Shown piece after piece: positions 25,609 to 35,075 of a stretch of DNA of 64,000 nt. The translations under genes were made by a program, and so were the position numbers. The DNA is from Rugamonas apoptosis (lineage in GTDB: Bacteria; Pseudomonadota; Gammaproteobacteria; Burkholderiales; Burkholderiaceae_D), in assembly GCF_014042355.1 (NCBI RefSeq), contig NZ_JACEZU010000008.1, forward strand, positions 307,368 to 371,367, read 5' to 3'. Position 1 is the first letter of the stretch. Each line of letters opens with the position of its first letter. The notes under the pieces were generated by a model. It made no database searches. It was not told where the DNA came from and worked only from the letters and a program-made list of their open reading frames with translations.

Positions 25609-26748
25609 GTGCGCTCTGCCGATAGTCCCGCAAGCCGTCTTGCGACACGTTTACTATTTTTGGTAGCTGGCTTCGGCTATTCATGCTGGGCACCGCTGGT
25701 GCCATTCACTAAAGCAAACCTTGGGCTAGATGAGCATGTGCTAGGCCTTTTGTTCCTCTGCATTGGGATCGGTTCCATCTGTGCAATGCTCCTCACCGGC
25801 CCGCTGACGATGCGTTTTGGCAGCAAGCCAATCATCGTCGGCAGTGGATTCGGTTTTGCTGCCTCCTTGGCATTACTGCCCCTGTCCGATACAACGTTCA
25901 CGCTCGGGCTCAACTTGGCGGCCTTCGGCGCTACGCTGGGTGCGCTAGACGTTGCCATGAATCTACACGCCGTTGAAGTTGAGCGCGCGGCTGACAAGCC
26001 GTTGATGTCCGGCTTTCACGCTCTTTTCAGTATCGGCGGTTTCGCCGGCTCGGCCTTCATGACTTTCCTGCTGTCCAAGCATTTCGAAATTCTGAACAGC
26101 ACGCTGCTGTGCGCAGCACTGATGGCATTGGCGATGTTCATGGCCACGCCTCGACTGCTTAAGGGCAACGAGCGTAAGGAACGGCCAATGTTCGTACTGC
26201 CACGCGGCCTCGTGCTGGCAATTGCAGCGCTGGCCTGCATTACTTTCCTGGTGGAAGGGGCGCTGCTGGATTGGAGCGCTCTGCTGATTACTGAAAATGG
26301 TTTATTCCCGGTGGCACAAGGTGGCACTGGCTACATCTTCTTCTCGGTCGCCATGACCGTAGGCCGACTAACTGGCGACACTATCTCCAGCCGTATTGGC
26401 GATCATAAAACCATGCTCTGGGGCGGCGTCATTGCCCTCTCCGGTTTCGTTATTCTGCTTACTGCCTCAACGGGTGTTATCGCACTGTTGGGCTTCGTAT
26501 TGATCGGCTTGGGTTGCTCCAACATCGTGCCAGTCCTGTTCAGGCGCGCAGCGACCCAAAAGGCCATGCCGCCAGGACTCGCGGTGGCCGCCATATCCAC
26601 CACCGCTTACGCGGGAATCCTCGCGGGCCCGGCCAGCATCGGATTCGTCGCAAAGGCCGTCGGCTTACCCATCGCTTTCTGGATGCTGGCTGGCTTGCTT
26701 GCTCTTGTACCTTTCTTTGCAAACGTGGTCACGGCCAATCGGCATTAA
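25609..26748 (+). CDS. MFS transporter (YbjJ-like)
   Basis: A 379-residue permease with about twelve hydrophobic segments. The family signature after helix 2 is TGPLTMRFGSKPIIVGSG, and LGALDVAMNLHAVEVERA is typical of the YbjJ/inner-membrane MFS group. GTG at 25609 follows AAGGAAAG. It probably exports or imports a small sugar-like or metabolic compound under DeoR control. No link to the lipid cluster is evident; both genes interrupt it. Confidence 0.85.
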   Translation: MRSADSPASRLATRLLFLVAGFGYSCWAPLVPFTKANLGLDEHVLGLLFLCIGIGSICAMLLTGPLTMRFGSKPIIVGSGFGFAASLALLPLSDTTFTLGLNLAAFGATLGALDVAMNLHAVEVERAADKPLMSGFHALFSIGGFAGSAFMTFLLSKHFEILNSTLLCAALMALAMFMATPRLLKGNERKERPMFVLPRGLVLAIAALACITFLVEGALLDWSALLITENGLFPVAQGGTGYIFFSVAMTVGRLTGDTISSRIGDHKTMLWGGVIALSGFVILLTASTGVIALLGFVLIGLGCSNIVPVLFRRAATQKAMPPGLAVAAISTTAYAGILAGPASIGFVAKAVGLPIAFWMLAGLLALVPFFANVVTANRH

Positions 26749-26871
26749 GTAAGAGCGCCAACTACAGTGAGTTCATCGGTATTTCGCTTGCGCGCGGGCG
26801 TATCGCGCGCACTTGGATAAAGCAAATCTATATCCGTCAATGGAGGAGACTCAGTGGCAAGTAGTTCAACG

Positions 26872-27458
26872 TCAGTCAGTTTCGCGCTCGCGCGGTTCCG
26901 GCTCCATGAGTTTCCAGACCCTGGTATGGTTGTATGCCAGCGTGGTGGGCCAGAGATGGTGTATCAAGTGGTAGTTGTGCCACTGCATCAGTAAATTCAG
27001 GATTCCCTCGCTGCCCAGGCGCATGATGGTGCCTGCTGTCAGGTTGTCCGTGGTCGGTCCGGCGCTGGTGATATGCGCGACCTTGCCGCTTTCATCTCCA
27101 TCCAGGTGCGGCAGCCACAGGAATACAACTGCAATCAGCCCGCACACTATGCGTGTTGGTATGAACCACTGCATCAGCACGTGCCAGCCATAGCCGTGGT
27201 CGATCAGCCAGCCCGCACCTCCAAGGCTGTGGCGATCATATTGGGCAGTGCTCGTAGCATGACTTTCCTGCTGCGCGGATCATTATTGGTCAGGTTGTAC
27301 CATGCGTAGCTGAAGTCAAACCTCATCCAGCGCAGTGGCAGCGTCAACCAGCTTCCGTGAATGTAATTGTCGGGGTCTTGAGGATCGTTGGTGAAACGGT
27401 GATGCATCATGTGCGAATAGCGGCACAGTTCCAGCGTGGTACCCATGGTCGTCACCAT
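26872..27458 (-). pseudogene. Membrane fatty-acid desaturase/hydroxylase, 5'-truncated and frameshifted duplicate
   Basis: Two frames, 27458-27204 and 27180-26872, match the intact enzyme at 56635-57585 almost residue for residue: LELCRYSHMMHHRFTND, then a shift at about 27205-27225, then FIPTRIVCGLIA to NYHLIHHLWPTT. The first ~105 residues, including the HDAMH histidine box, are gone, and the C-terminus stops early at RERETD. It starts directly after the hydrolase stop. It can no longer make an active di-iron enzyme. Confidence 0.88.
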
Positions 27459-27476
27459 CCGTGCCCCCGACCTGCG

Positions 27477-28340
27477 TCACGCCAGGATAATCTTCGCCAC
27501 TTCCTGCGGATTCTCTACCGCCGAAAAATGGCCTGTATTTCGCAGCGTGAACATGCGGACATTTTTCAGCGCGTCTCTGGTGCGATAGCGCTCCGGGACG
27601 CGTGACCAGTCCTTCTCGCCATAGATGAGCGTTACCGGCGCTTCCACACCGAAATACCGCTCGCGCGCCGTGCTCCAGGAACGCCATACCGCCAATACCT
27701 TGCGCTCAACGTAATGGTAGTGCGGGCGGCTGCCAGCCTTGAAGAACAGAGCCAGCAGGTCAGCCGGCAATTTGCGCGGATCGGCATAGCCGCCCCCCAT
27801 GACCTTACGTACGATCCAGGGCGTGGCGATCGCCGCAGCGATCGCCCCGAAGACCGGGATTTGCAGGCCGCCGATGATCAGGTTGGCAAACCAGTTGCCG
27901 CGGCGCAGACCATCGCCGTATCGCGTCTCGTAGTCGTAGGTATTGAGCGCGTAGACCGCCTTCACGCGGCCGGGAACATCGGAGGCTGTCGTCAGGGAGA
28001 TCACCGCGCCGATCGATTCGCCAACCATGGTCACCCCGCGCAGATCCATGCTTTGCAGGAAGGCGATAATTTGCTTGCGCATGTACGGCTCGTCATACAG
28101 TTCCGAGGTGTCGATGGAAGACAATCCATGGCCGGGCAAATCCACCGCGTACACGGTGAATTTTTTTGCCAGCAGCGGCGCCAGCTCGCGGAAATACTCG
28201 ATCTGGGTACGGATCGTATGAAGAAGGACGAGCGGCGGACCCTCGCCGGATTTTTCATAGCGCAGGGTGACGGTGGGGGCGACCTTCACGAACGACTGTT
28301 CGGTGGCGTGAGTACCGCTGTGTTGTTTTGCATTGAGCAT
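27477..28340 (-). CDS. Alpha/beta hydrolase (copy 1)
   Basis: 287 residues from ATG at 28340, after AGGAA. Alpha/beta-hydrolase fold: the oxyanion region is PLVLLHTIRTQIEYFRELAP, the nucleophile is in MVGESIGAV (GxSxG), the acid is in YGEKDWSRVPER and the histidine is in NTGHFSAVENPQE. It would hydrolyse an ester, lactone or C-C bond. It is about as long as, and strongly similar to, the copy at 55650-56513. Eighth gene of the DUF1302-led operon, 43 bases after the crotonase gene. Confidence 0.9.
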   Translation of the reverse strand: MLNAKQHSGTHATEQSFVKVAPTVTLRYEKSGEGPPLVLLHTIRTQIEYFRELAPLLAKKFTVYAVDLPGHGLSSIDTSELYDEPYMRKQIIAFLQSMDLRGVTMVGESIGAVISLTTASDVPGRVKAVYALNTYDYETRYGDGLRRGNWFANLIIGGLQIPVFGAIAAAIATPWIVRKVMGGGYADPRKLPADLLALFFKAGSRPHYHYVERKVLAVWRSWSTARERYFGVEAPVTLIYGEKDWSRVPERYRTRDALKNVRMFTLRNTGHFSAVENPQEVAKIILA

Positions 28341-28383
28341 GATAGGTTCCTGTGATAATTCGAGGCATCCAGGGGAAACAGAC

Positions 28384-29193
28384 TCAACCGCCATGCCCCT
28401 TGCGCAAATGCGCCTCGATGGCGGCAAGTTGCCCAGCGCTGCCAATCAGGCGCTCTTGTTCCAGGGATTCGGCTTGCAGGATGGCGGCCGGATCGGCAGT
28501 CAACGCCAGGTTCAGCAGGCGCTTGCACGCCCTGAGCGCATCGACGCTTTTTTCCGCCAGGCCGCAGGCATAGTCCAACGCCGCCGCGCGCGGGTCGGCG
28601 TGCAGCTGGGTGGCGAAGCCCAACCGCAACGCCTCTTCACCTGAAAACTCGCGGCCGCTGTACGTCAAGTCGCGCACCACGTCCGGGCGCGCCAGCTCGG
28701 ACATGAAAAGCATGCCCGCCATGTCGGGAACGATGCCCCACTGGACTTCCCGCACCGCCATGCGTGTGTCGGGGGCCACGAAACGCATGTCGGCGCCGAG
28801 CGCAATCTGGAATCCGCCGCCGAATGCGACGCCATGAACCGCCGCGATCACGGGCGCCGGTATGTCGCGCCATACCGTCGCCACGCGCTGATAGGCGTTG
28901 GCGGCGCCAAAGGTGCGCTCGATCAACCCGGAACCGAATGGACCGCCGGCCGCGTCATCGATGGAACCACTGGCCAATATGCGTTCGAAAGACTGCATGT
29001 CCAGGCCCGCGCAAAAGGCTTTGCCATTGCCGGACAACACCACCACCCGCAGCGAGGTATCCCGCCTCAGGCGTTCGCCCACTTCCAGCAGCTCAGCAAA
29101 CATGCCCGTGTTCAGGGCGTTCATTTTTTCCGGTCGGTTGAGTCTGACGTCGGCTATGCCGTTGTCCATGGTGACCGTTACGTATTGGCTCAT
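28384..29193 (-). CDS. Enoyl-CoA hydratase/isomerase (crotonase family)
   Basis: 269 residues from ATG at 29193, preceded by GAGGAGAG. Motifs: GNGKAFCAGLDMQSF, VIAAVHGVAFGGGFQIALGA and MAVREVQWGIVPDMAGMLFM. The first catalytic Glu position is Gln (GGGFQ) and the second region has IVPDMAG, as in dienoyl-CoA isomerase-like crotonases, where an Asp acts. An isomerase acting on delta-3,5 dienes is therefore as likely as a hydratase. A fragment of a second copy lies at 56562-56636. Confidence 0.88.
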   Translation of the reverse strand: MSQYVTVTMDNGIADVRLNRPEKMNALNTGMFAELLEVGERLRRDTSLRVVVLSGNGKAFCAGLDMQSFERILASGSIDDAAGGPFGSGLIERTFGAANAYQRVATVWRDIPAPVIAAVHGVAFGGGFQIALGADMRFVAPDTRMAVREVQWGIVPDMAGMLFMSELARPDVVRDLTYSGREFSGEEALRLGFATQLHADPRAAALDYACGLAEKSVDALRACKRLLNLALTADPAAILQAESLEQERLIGSAGQLAAIEAHLRKGHGG

Positions 29194-29223
29194 TTTCTCT
29201 CCTCTTCTCGACATCCGATCAAA

Positions 29224-30876
29224 TCATGCGGTCGGCAGCGTGTGGTCCTTGAACTGTTCGCGGATGCGGTTCTTCAATACCTTGCCGGTGGCGCCGATCG
29301 GCAGCGCCTCGACAAAGGCGACGTCGTCCGGCGTCCACCATTTGGCGATTTTTCCTTCATAGAACTTGAGCAATTCCTCCTTGCCGACTTGGGCGCCCGA
29401 CTTCCTCACGACTATCAGCAATGGACGTTCATCCCACTTCGGATGGAACACGCCGATGCAGGCGGCTTGCAGCACTGCCGGATGCGCCATCGCGATGTTT
29501 TCCAGATCGATCGAGCCTATCCACTCGCCGCCGGACTTGATCACGTCCTTGCTGCGGTCGGTAATCTGCATATAGCCGTCGGGGGAAATCGTGGCCACGT
29601 CGCCAGTCGGGAACCAGCCACCGTCAAGCACGTCGCCGCCTTCATTTTTGAAGTAGCTGCCGGCGATCCAGTGTCCCTTCACCAGCAAGTCGCCGTACGT
29701 CTTGCCATCCCAGGGAAGTTCCTTGCCGTCGCCTCCGACAATCTTCATGTCGACGCCGAATATCACATTCCCCTGCTTTTCCAGCACAGCCTGCAACTCT
29801 TCCTCAGGCAAGTCCAGGTGATGGCGCTGCAAGGTGCACGTGGTTCCCAGCGGCGACGTCTCCGTCATGCCCCAGCCATGGGTGACTTCCACGCCATATT
29901 GACGGCGGAAGGTTTTCAGCATCGCCGGAGGACATGCGGCGCCGCCGATGACGGTGCGCTTGAACGTGGAAAACCCCAGGTTGTTCTCGCCGACATAGGT
30001 CAGCAACCCGAGCCAGACGGTCGGGACGCCGGCGGAAAACGTGACGCCTTCCTGCTCCAGCAATTCGTAGACTGATTTGCCGTCCAGCGCGGCGCCCGGC
30101 AGCACCATCTTGGCGCCGGTCAAAGGCAACGCGTAGGGCAAGCCCCACGCATTGACGTGGAACATCGGCACTACCGGCATGACGACGTCGCGCGCTGAAA
30201 TGTTCAAGCCATCCGGGATCGTCAAGCCCCAGGAATGCAGCACGGTCGAACGGTGCGAATACAACACGCCTTTCGGATTGCCGGTGGTGCCCGAGGTGTA
30301 GCACAGGCTCGAGGCGGAGTATTCGTCGAACAGCGGCCATGCGTACTGGTCGGAGTGCTGGACGATCAAGTCCTCGTAGCACAGCAGGTTGGGAATACTG
30401 CTGTCGGCCGGCATGTGCTCGCGGCCGCACATCATCACGAACCCGCGGATTGTCGGGCAGTGCGCGGCGAACGTCTCGACCAGCGGCAGGAAAGTCATGT
30501 CGAAGAACAGGTACTGGTCTTCCGCATGGTTCGCGATGTAGGTAATCTGGTCAGGGTGCAGGCGCGGATTGATGGTGTGCATGACCGCGCCGGAACCGGA
30601 AATCGCGTAATACAGTTCCAGGTGCCGGTAGCCATTCCATGCCAGGGTGGCGACGCGGTCCCCGATCCTGACGCCAAGGCTACCGAGGGCATTGGCCATC
30701 TGGCGCGCGCGCCGGTGGCAATCGCGATAGGTGTAGCGGTGGATATCTCCTTCGACACGGCGCGACACGATTTCATTTCCGCCGAAATAGCGGTCGGCAT
30801 GTTGAATAATGCTGGAAATGAGCAAAGGCTGGCTCATCATCTGCCCCATCATGGGGCTCTTTGGGTAGTGCGACAT
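29224..30876 (-). CDS. Long-chain fatty-acid--CoA ligase (AMP-forming)
   Basis: 550 residues from ATG at 30876 after AACAGGAGAAGC. ANL-superfamily motifs in order: the P-loop-like YTSGTTGNPKGVLYSHRS, PMFHVNAWG, HGWGMTETSPLGT, the hinge GWFPTGDVATISPDGYMQIT and DRSKDVIKSGGEWI, and the catalytic Lys in LPIGATGKVLKNRIRE. It activates a medium- to long-chain or alicyclic carboxylic acid as its CoA thioester, feeding the crotonase next to it and the beta-oxidation operon. Confidence 0.92.
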   Translation of the reverse strand: MSHYPKSPMMGQMMSQPLLISSIIQHADRYFGGNEIVSRRVEGDIHRYTYRDCHRRARQMANALGSLGVRIGDRVATLAWNGYRHLELYYAISGSGAVMHTINPRLHPDQITYIANHAEDQYLFFDMTFLPLVETFAAHCPTIRGFVMMCGREHMPADSSIPNLLCYEDLIVQHSDQYAWPLFDEYSASSLCYTSGTTGNPKGVLYSHRSTVLHSWGLTIPDGLNISARDVVMPVVPMFHVNAWGLPYALPLTGAKMVLPGAALDGKSVYELLEQEGVTFSAGVPTVWLGLLTYVGENNLGFSTFKRTVIGGAACPPAMLKTFRRQYGVEVTHGWGMTETSPLGTTCTLQRHHLDLPEEELQAVLEKQGNVIFGVDMKIVGGDGKELPWDGKTYGDLLVKGHWIAGSYFKNEGGDVLDGGWFPTGDVATISPDGYMQITDRSKDVIKSGGEWIGSIDLENIAMAHPAVLQAACIGVFHPKWDERPLLIVVRKSGAQVGKEELLKFYEGKIAKWWTPDDVAFVEALPIGATGKVLKNRIREQFKDHTLPTA

Positions 30877-30898
30877 TGCTTCTCCTGTTTGCAATAGG

Positions 30899-32629
30899 TT
30901 ATTGGCCTGACTCTTCAGCAGCCAGAATCTCCAGAATGGCCGGTCTCTTGGGGGCATGCGCCGCGTCAGGCGCAGCTGACGCGAGCGGAAGCACCGCTAT
31001 CGGTCCGCCGGCGCCATGCAGCTTAAACACGGAGACGGCCTGCTCCAGCTTCACCGCCTGCTCCCGCAAGCTTTCGGATGCGTTCGCCGACTGGTGCACC
31101 AGTTCCGCATTCTGCTGCGTCATCTGGTCCATCTGCGAGATTGCCCGGTTCACTTCCTCGATACCCAGACTCTGCTCCTGGCTCGCCGCAGTGATCTCCC
31201 CGGTGATGTCGGCCACATGCCTGACCGAGGCCACGATGTCGTTCATCGTCTTGCCCGCCTCGTCCACCAGCTTGCTCCCGGCGTCGATCCGTTCTCCCGC
31301 ATCGCCGATCAAGGCCTTGATTTCCCTGGCCGCACTTGCCGAGCGCTGCGCCAGGTTGCGCACTTCCGCCGCCACCACCGCGAAACCCCGGCCCTGCTCC
31401 CCGGCCCGCGCCGCTTCCACCGCAGCGTTCAGCGCCAGGATGTTGGTCTGGAACGCAATACCGTCAATTACGCCGATGATGTCGGTGATCTTGCGAGAGC
31501 TCGCCCTGATCGACTCCATGGTTTCGACCACCTGCCCCACCACCTGCCCCCCCTTCAGCGCGTGGTCCGATGCCGACAGCACCAGTTGGCTCGCCTGCCG
31601 CCCATTTTCCGCGTTCTGCTTCACTGTTTGCGTCAGCTGTTCCATCGACGCAGCCGTCTGTTCCAGCGAGCTGGCCTGCGACTCCGTGCGTGCCGACAGG
31701 TCCGCGTTGCCGCGGGAAATTTCCCGGGTGGCGGCGCCTATGGATTCCGTGCCGCCGCGGACATTGCCGACCAGTTCGGCCAGGCTGCCATTCATCTGGC
31801 GCAGCGCGGCGAATAATTGGCCGATCTCATCCCGGCCGCGCCCGCCGATCTGCGACGTCAGGTCGCCCGTGGCGACGCGGGCCGTCACTTTCACCGCTTC
31901 ACGCAACGGCATCGTAATGCCATGGATAACCCACCATGCCCCTGCGCCGCACAAGAACATCGCGACACCGGTCATCAGAAAGATCAACAGGCGCGCCTGT
32001 TCCTGGACGTGCTTGCCATCCTCGGCCGCGCGTATGGTGTAAGTCTGGTTGAGCGTAATGAGCCCATCCAATTGGGCCTGAATCGTTTCACTTTGCCGAC
32101 GGACCGGGCCGTCAAAACCCGTGAAATCCTTCATACCGAGCTTCATGCGCCGCCAGTCGCGCTCCTCGGCCAGGCGTCTGAGGACGTTGATCGTCGCCGC
32201 ATTGGACTCCAGATACGCTTTCCAGTCCGTCTGCAGCGACTGCCACTTCTTGCGTTCTTCCGCTGTCTTGGGTAGATTGGCGTAGTGGTTGAAGTAGGCT
32301 TGCGCCTGAATATCCGCATCGAGCTTGGTCTTGAGCACGTCCGCAAAGAATGCGCTCCCCTCCTGCACGGCGATCGCTTCATCCTGCGCCGAATCGTAGG
32401 ATGCCGCGTCAAAGCCCATGGCGTTCCTGTTTTCCGAGATCGATACCAGTTGCCAGGTTCGCATGCGCATCAGGTTAAGAATGGAAGGAAGACGTTCCCC
32501 GCTGAGACCGCTAAGTTGTTCGCCGATGCTGCGCGCAGCCAGCCATCCCGATGTCGCGACAACCAATAGCGACAGGATAGCGGCGCCGGAGAACACCACC
32601 AGCTTTAACCTGATTGACAAATTGTGCAT
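30899..32629 (-). CDS. Methyl-accepting chemotaxis protein
   Basis: 576 residues from ATG at 32629 (GGCAGGAG upstream). A transmembrane helix lies at about residues 10-32 and another near 190-212. The periplasmic part between them is a four-helix-bundle type. A HAMP domain follows, and the signalling domain shows the highly conserved hairpin IIGVIDGIAFQTNILALNAA and VEAARAGEQGRGFAVVAAEV. It would tune swimming toward the pathway's substrate. Its position inside the catabolic operon, 22 bases before the ligase and 19 after the permease, ties it to that compound. Confidence 0.93.
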   Translation of the reverse strand: MHNLSIRLKLVVFSGAAILSLLVVATSGWLAARSIGEQLSGLSGERLPSILNLMRMRTWQLVSISENRNAMGFDAASYDSAQDEAIAVQEGSAFFADVLKTKLDADIQAQAYFNHYANLPKTAEERKKWQSLQTDWKAYLESNAATINVLRRLAEERDWRRMKLGMKDFTGFDGPVRRQSETIQAQLDGLITLNQTYTIRAAEDGKHVQEQARLLIFLMTGVAMFLCGAGAWWVIHGITMPLREAVKVTARVATGDLTSQIGGRGRDEIGQLFAALRQMNGSLAELVGNVRGGTESIGAATREISRGNADLSARTESQASSLEQTAASMEQLTQTVKQNAENGRQASQLVLSASDHALKGGQVVGQVVETMESIRASSRKITDIIGVIDGIAFQTNILALNAAVEAARAGEQGRGFAVVAAEVRNLAQRSASAAREIKALIGDAGERIDAGSKLVDEAGKTMNDIVASVRHVADITGEITAASQEQSLGIEEVNRAISQMDQMTQQNAELVHQSANASESLREQAVKLEQAVSVFKLHGAGGPIAVLPLASAAPDAAHAPKRPAILEILAAEESGQ

Positions 32630-32648
32630 ATATATTTTCTCCTGCCGG

Positions 32649-35075
32649 TTATTTGCTGAGATGGAAACCACCGTCTGCCTTCGACGCGGCTTCGGACATC
32701 TTGCAACCCGGCGCTTGGCGCGGCATCAGGATCGCCACCAAGGCGGGGAGCATGACAATCGCGCCGATCATGTTCCACAAGAACATGAACGCCAGCAGCA
32801 ATCCCATGTCCGACTGGAACTTGATTTCCGAGAAGACCCAGGTCATGACCCCCATGGCCAGCATCACCCCGGTCACCGCGATGGCGGTGCCCGTGGTCTT
32901 GAGCGTTTCGAAATACGCGTTCCTGAGCGTGAGGCCCCGGTCCAGGAAGTGTTCCAGACGGTTGTAAATGTAGATGCCGTAGTCGACGCCGATACCGACA
33001 CCGAGCGCGATCACCGGCAAGGTGGCGACCTTCACGCCGAGCCCGAGTTGCGCCATGATCGCTTCGCACAGGACCGAGGTCACATATAAAGGTAGCATGA
33101 CGGCGAGCGTGACGCGCCAGCTCTTGAACTCCCACCAGACCAGCAGGGCCACGATCCCATAGACCAGCAGCAGCATCTGCACTTCGGCTTGCTTGATGAC
33201 GATATTGGTCGCCGCTTCAATGCCGGCATTACCGCCGGCCAGCACGAATCGCATGTCGTCGTTGTTGTGCTCAGCCGCAAATTGCTCGGTCGCCTGCACG
33301 ACCCGCGAGAGCGTATCCGCCTTGTGATCAGACAGGAACAGCATCACCGGCACCATCGAGCAATCGTTGTTGTACAGCTCCGAAGGCAGCGACTTATGCG
33401 CCGCGTTGCTGATGTAGCGGTCGCGGCTGATCGCAGCCCACTTCAAGTTGCCGCCGTTGCTGCCTGCAATCATCTTCTTCATGCCGGTAAACAGGGAGTA
33501 GCTCGATTCGACGCCATGCAGGTTCTCCATTTCCCATTGCAGCCGCTCCACCGCCGCAGCCACCGGATAGGACCCGCATTCCCCCGATTTGGTCGTGACC
33601 ATGACCACAAACACATCCGGACTGGTCGAATAATGCGATACCGTGAAAGCATTGTCCTGGTTGTAGCGCGAGGTGCTGCGCAGCTCCGGCGCGCCCGGAT
33701 CGAGGTCGCCGATTTTCAGGTCGCCGCTGAAATGCCAGGCCGTGCCAAGGATGACCAGCGCGAGCACAGCAACCGCTCTTGCGATACGCGGTTCGGTGAC
33801 GCGCGACAGCGCGCGTGCAGCCCGGTGCTGGCTGCGCGCCTTGCGCTCCTGCTTGCGCAGGCAGGCCGGCGAAACGCCGACATACGACATCAATACCGGA
33901 AGCAGGAACATCTTGGTCAAGATGATCACGAAGACGCCGACGCTGGCGCCGATCCCCAGTTCGCGGATCACCCCGATGTCGATTACCAGCAGCGTCGAAA
34001 AGCCGACGACATCGCACAGCAAGGCCACCGTGCCAGGAATGAAGAGCAGCCGGAAGGTGGCTTTGGCTGCCTCCATCTTCGAACGCCCATTGTGCACCTC
34101 GGATGCCATGGTATTGATGTTTTGCACCGCATGACTGACGCCGATGGCGAAGGTCAGGAAGGGAACCAGGATCGAATACGGATTCAGGCCGAAGCCGAGC
34201 AGGCGCACGATTCCCATCTGCCAGATCACCGCCAGGCTGCAGCACAGGATAGTAATCGCGGTGCTGCGCAAGCAGCGCGAGTATGCATAGAGCAGCGCGC
34301 AAGCTAGGACAAAGGTGAGCGCAAAGAACAGGGTGATCGCGCGCGCGCCATGGATCAAGTCGCCGACGACCTTGGCGAATCCGGTGATGTGGATCTTGAT
34401 ATGACCGGTTTCATACTTTTTCCGGATCAGCGTTTCGAGCCGCTCGGAGAGTTGGCCATAATCGAGCTTTTCGCCGGTCTGGGGATCGGATTCGAGCAAG
34501 GGCGCCATGATGATGGCAGAGCGATGATCGTTGGCCACCAGGCTGCCGATGCGGCCGGAGCGAACCACGTTGGTTTTCACCTGTTCGAGCTTGTCCGGCG
34601 AGCCGCCGAAACCTTCGGGTATGATATGCCCGGCCGTCATCCCGTCCTCCGTCACCTCGTACCACATGACGTTTGGCGTCCACAGCGATTTCAGGTTGCC
34701 GCGGTCGACGCCGGGAATGTAGAACACTTCGTCGGTGATCTTTCGCAAGGTTTCCAGATACGCCGGATCATAGATATCGCCGTCCGTGTTCTCGACCGCG
34801 ATACGCACGACGTTGCCGAGCGGGCGCAGCTCGTTTTCGAACTTGAGGTAATTCGCGATGTACGAATGCGACGCCGGGATCATATTCTGAAAACTGGCAT
34901 CGGGCTTCAACTTCAGCATCTGGAAAGCGAAGAAAATCGATACCACCAGAAAGAACAGGATCACCTTGAGACGATGACCGAACAGGATCGGCTCGAAAAG
35001 GTGTTCCATCCTGCCCGCACCTCGACGCATGGCGAGGTCTTCCGCGTCCCGCAGGACTGCTGCTTTTCGGGTCAT
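32649..35075 (-). CDS. MMPL/RND-superfamily permease
   Basis: 808 residues. An N-terminal transmembrane helix (VILFFLVVSIFFAFQML) precedes a large periplasmic loop, then a five-to-six-helix block with a sterol-sensing-like motif (FLTFAIGVSHAVQNINTMAS). A second loop and a second block follow (VIALGVGIGVDYGIYIYNRL). This is a hydrophobe/lipid transporter layout, probably trimeric, in the inner membrane. Its start overlaps the YCF48 stop by ATGA. With DUF1302 and DUF1329 it may form an envelope-spanning route; direction is unknown. Confidence 0.9.
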   Translation of the reverse strand: MTRKAAVLRDAEDLAMRRGAGRMEHLFEPILFGHRLKVILFFLVVSIFFAFQMLKLKPDASFQNMIPASHSYIANYLKFENELRPLGNVVRIAVENTDGDIYDPAYLETLRKITDEVFYIPGVDRGNLKSLWTPNVMWYEVTEDGMTAGHIIPEGFGGSPDKLEQVKTNVVRSGRIGSLVANDHRSAIIMAPLLESDPQTGEKLDYGQLSERLETLIRKKYETGHIKIHITGFAKVVGDLIHGARAITLFFALTFVLACALLYAYSRCLRSTAITILCCSLAVIWQMGIVRLLGFGLNPYSILVPFLTFAIGVSHAVQNINTMASEVHNGRSKMEAAKATFRLLFIPGTVALLCDVVGFSTLLVIDIGVIRELGIGASVGVFVIILTKMFLLPVLMSYVGVSPACLRKQERKARSQHRAARALSRVTEPRIARAVAVLALVILGTAWHFSGDLKIGDLDPGAPELRSTSRYNQDNAFTVSHYSTSPDVFVVMVTTKSGECGSYPVAAAVERLQWEMENLHGVESSYSLFTGMKKMIAGSNGGNLKWAAISRDRYISNAAHKSLPSELYNNDCSMVPVMLFLSDHKADTLSRVVQATEQFAAEHNNDDMRFVLAGGNAGIEAATNIVIKQAEVQMLLLVYGIVALLVWWEFKSWRVTLAVMLPLYVTSVLCEAIMAQLGLGVKVATLPVIALGVGIGVDYGIYIYNRLEHFLDRGLTLRNAYFETLKTTGTAIAVTGVMLAMGVMTWVFSEIKFQSDMGLLLAFMFLWNMIGAIVMLPALVAILMPRQAPGCKMSEAASKADGGFHLSK

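Noticed and set aside
26872..27180. A separate 102-residue membrane protein
   Set aside because: It is the frameshifted C-terminal half of the desaturase duplicate and aligns with 56635-57585.
30235..31816. Large plus-strand frames over the ligase and chemoreceptor
   Set aside because: Antisense shadows; both minus-strand genes have complete domain motifs, ribosome sites and tight operon spacing.
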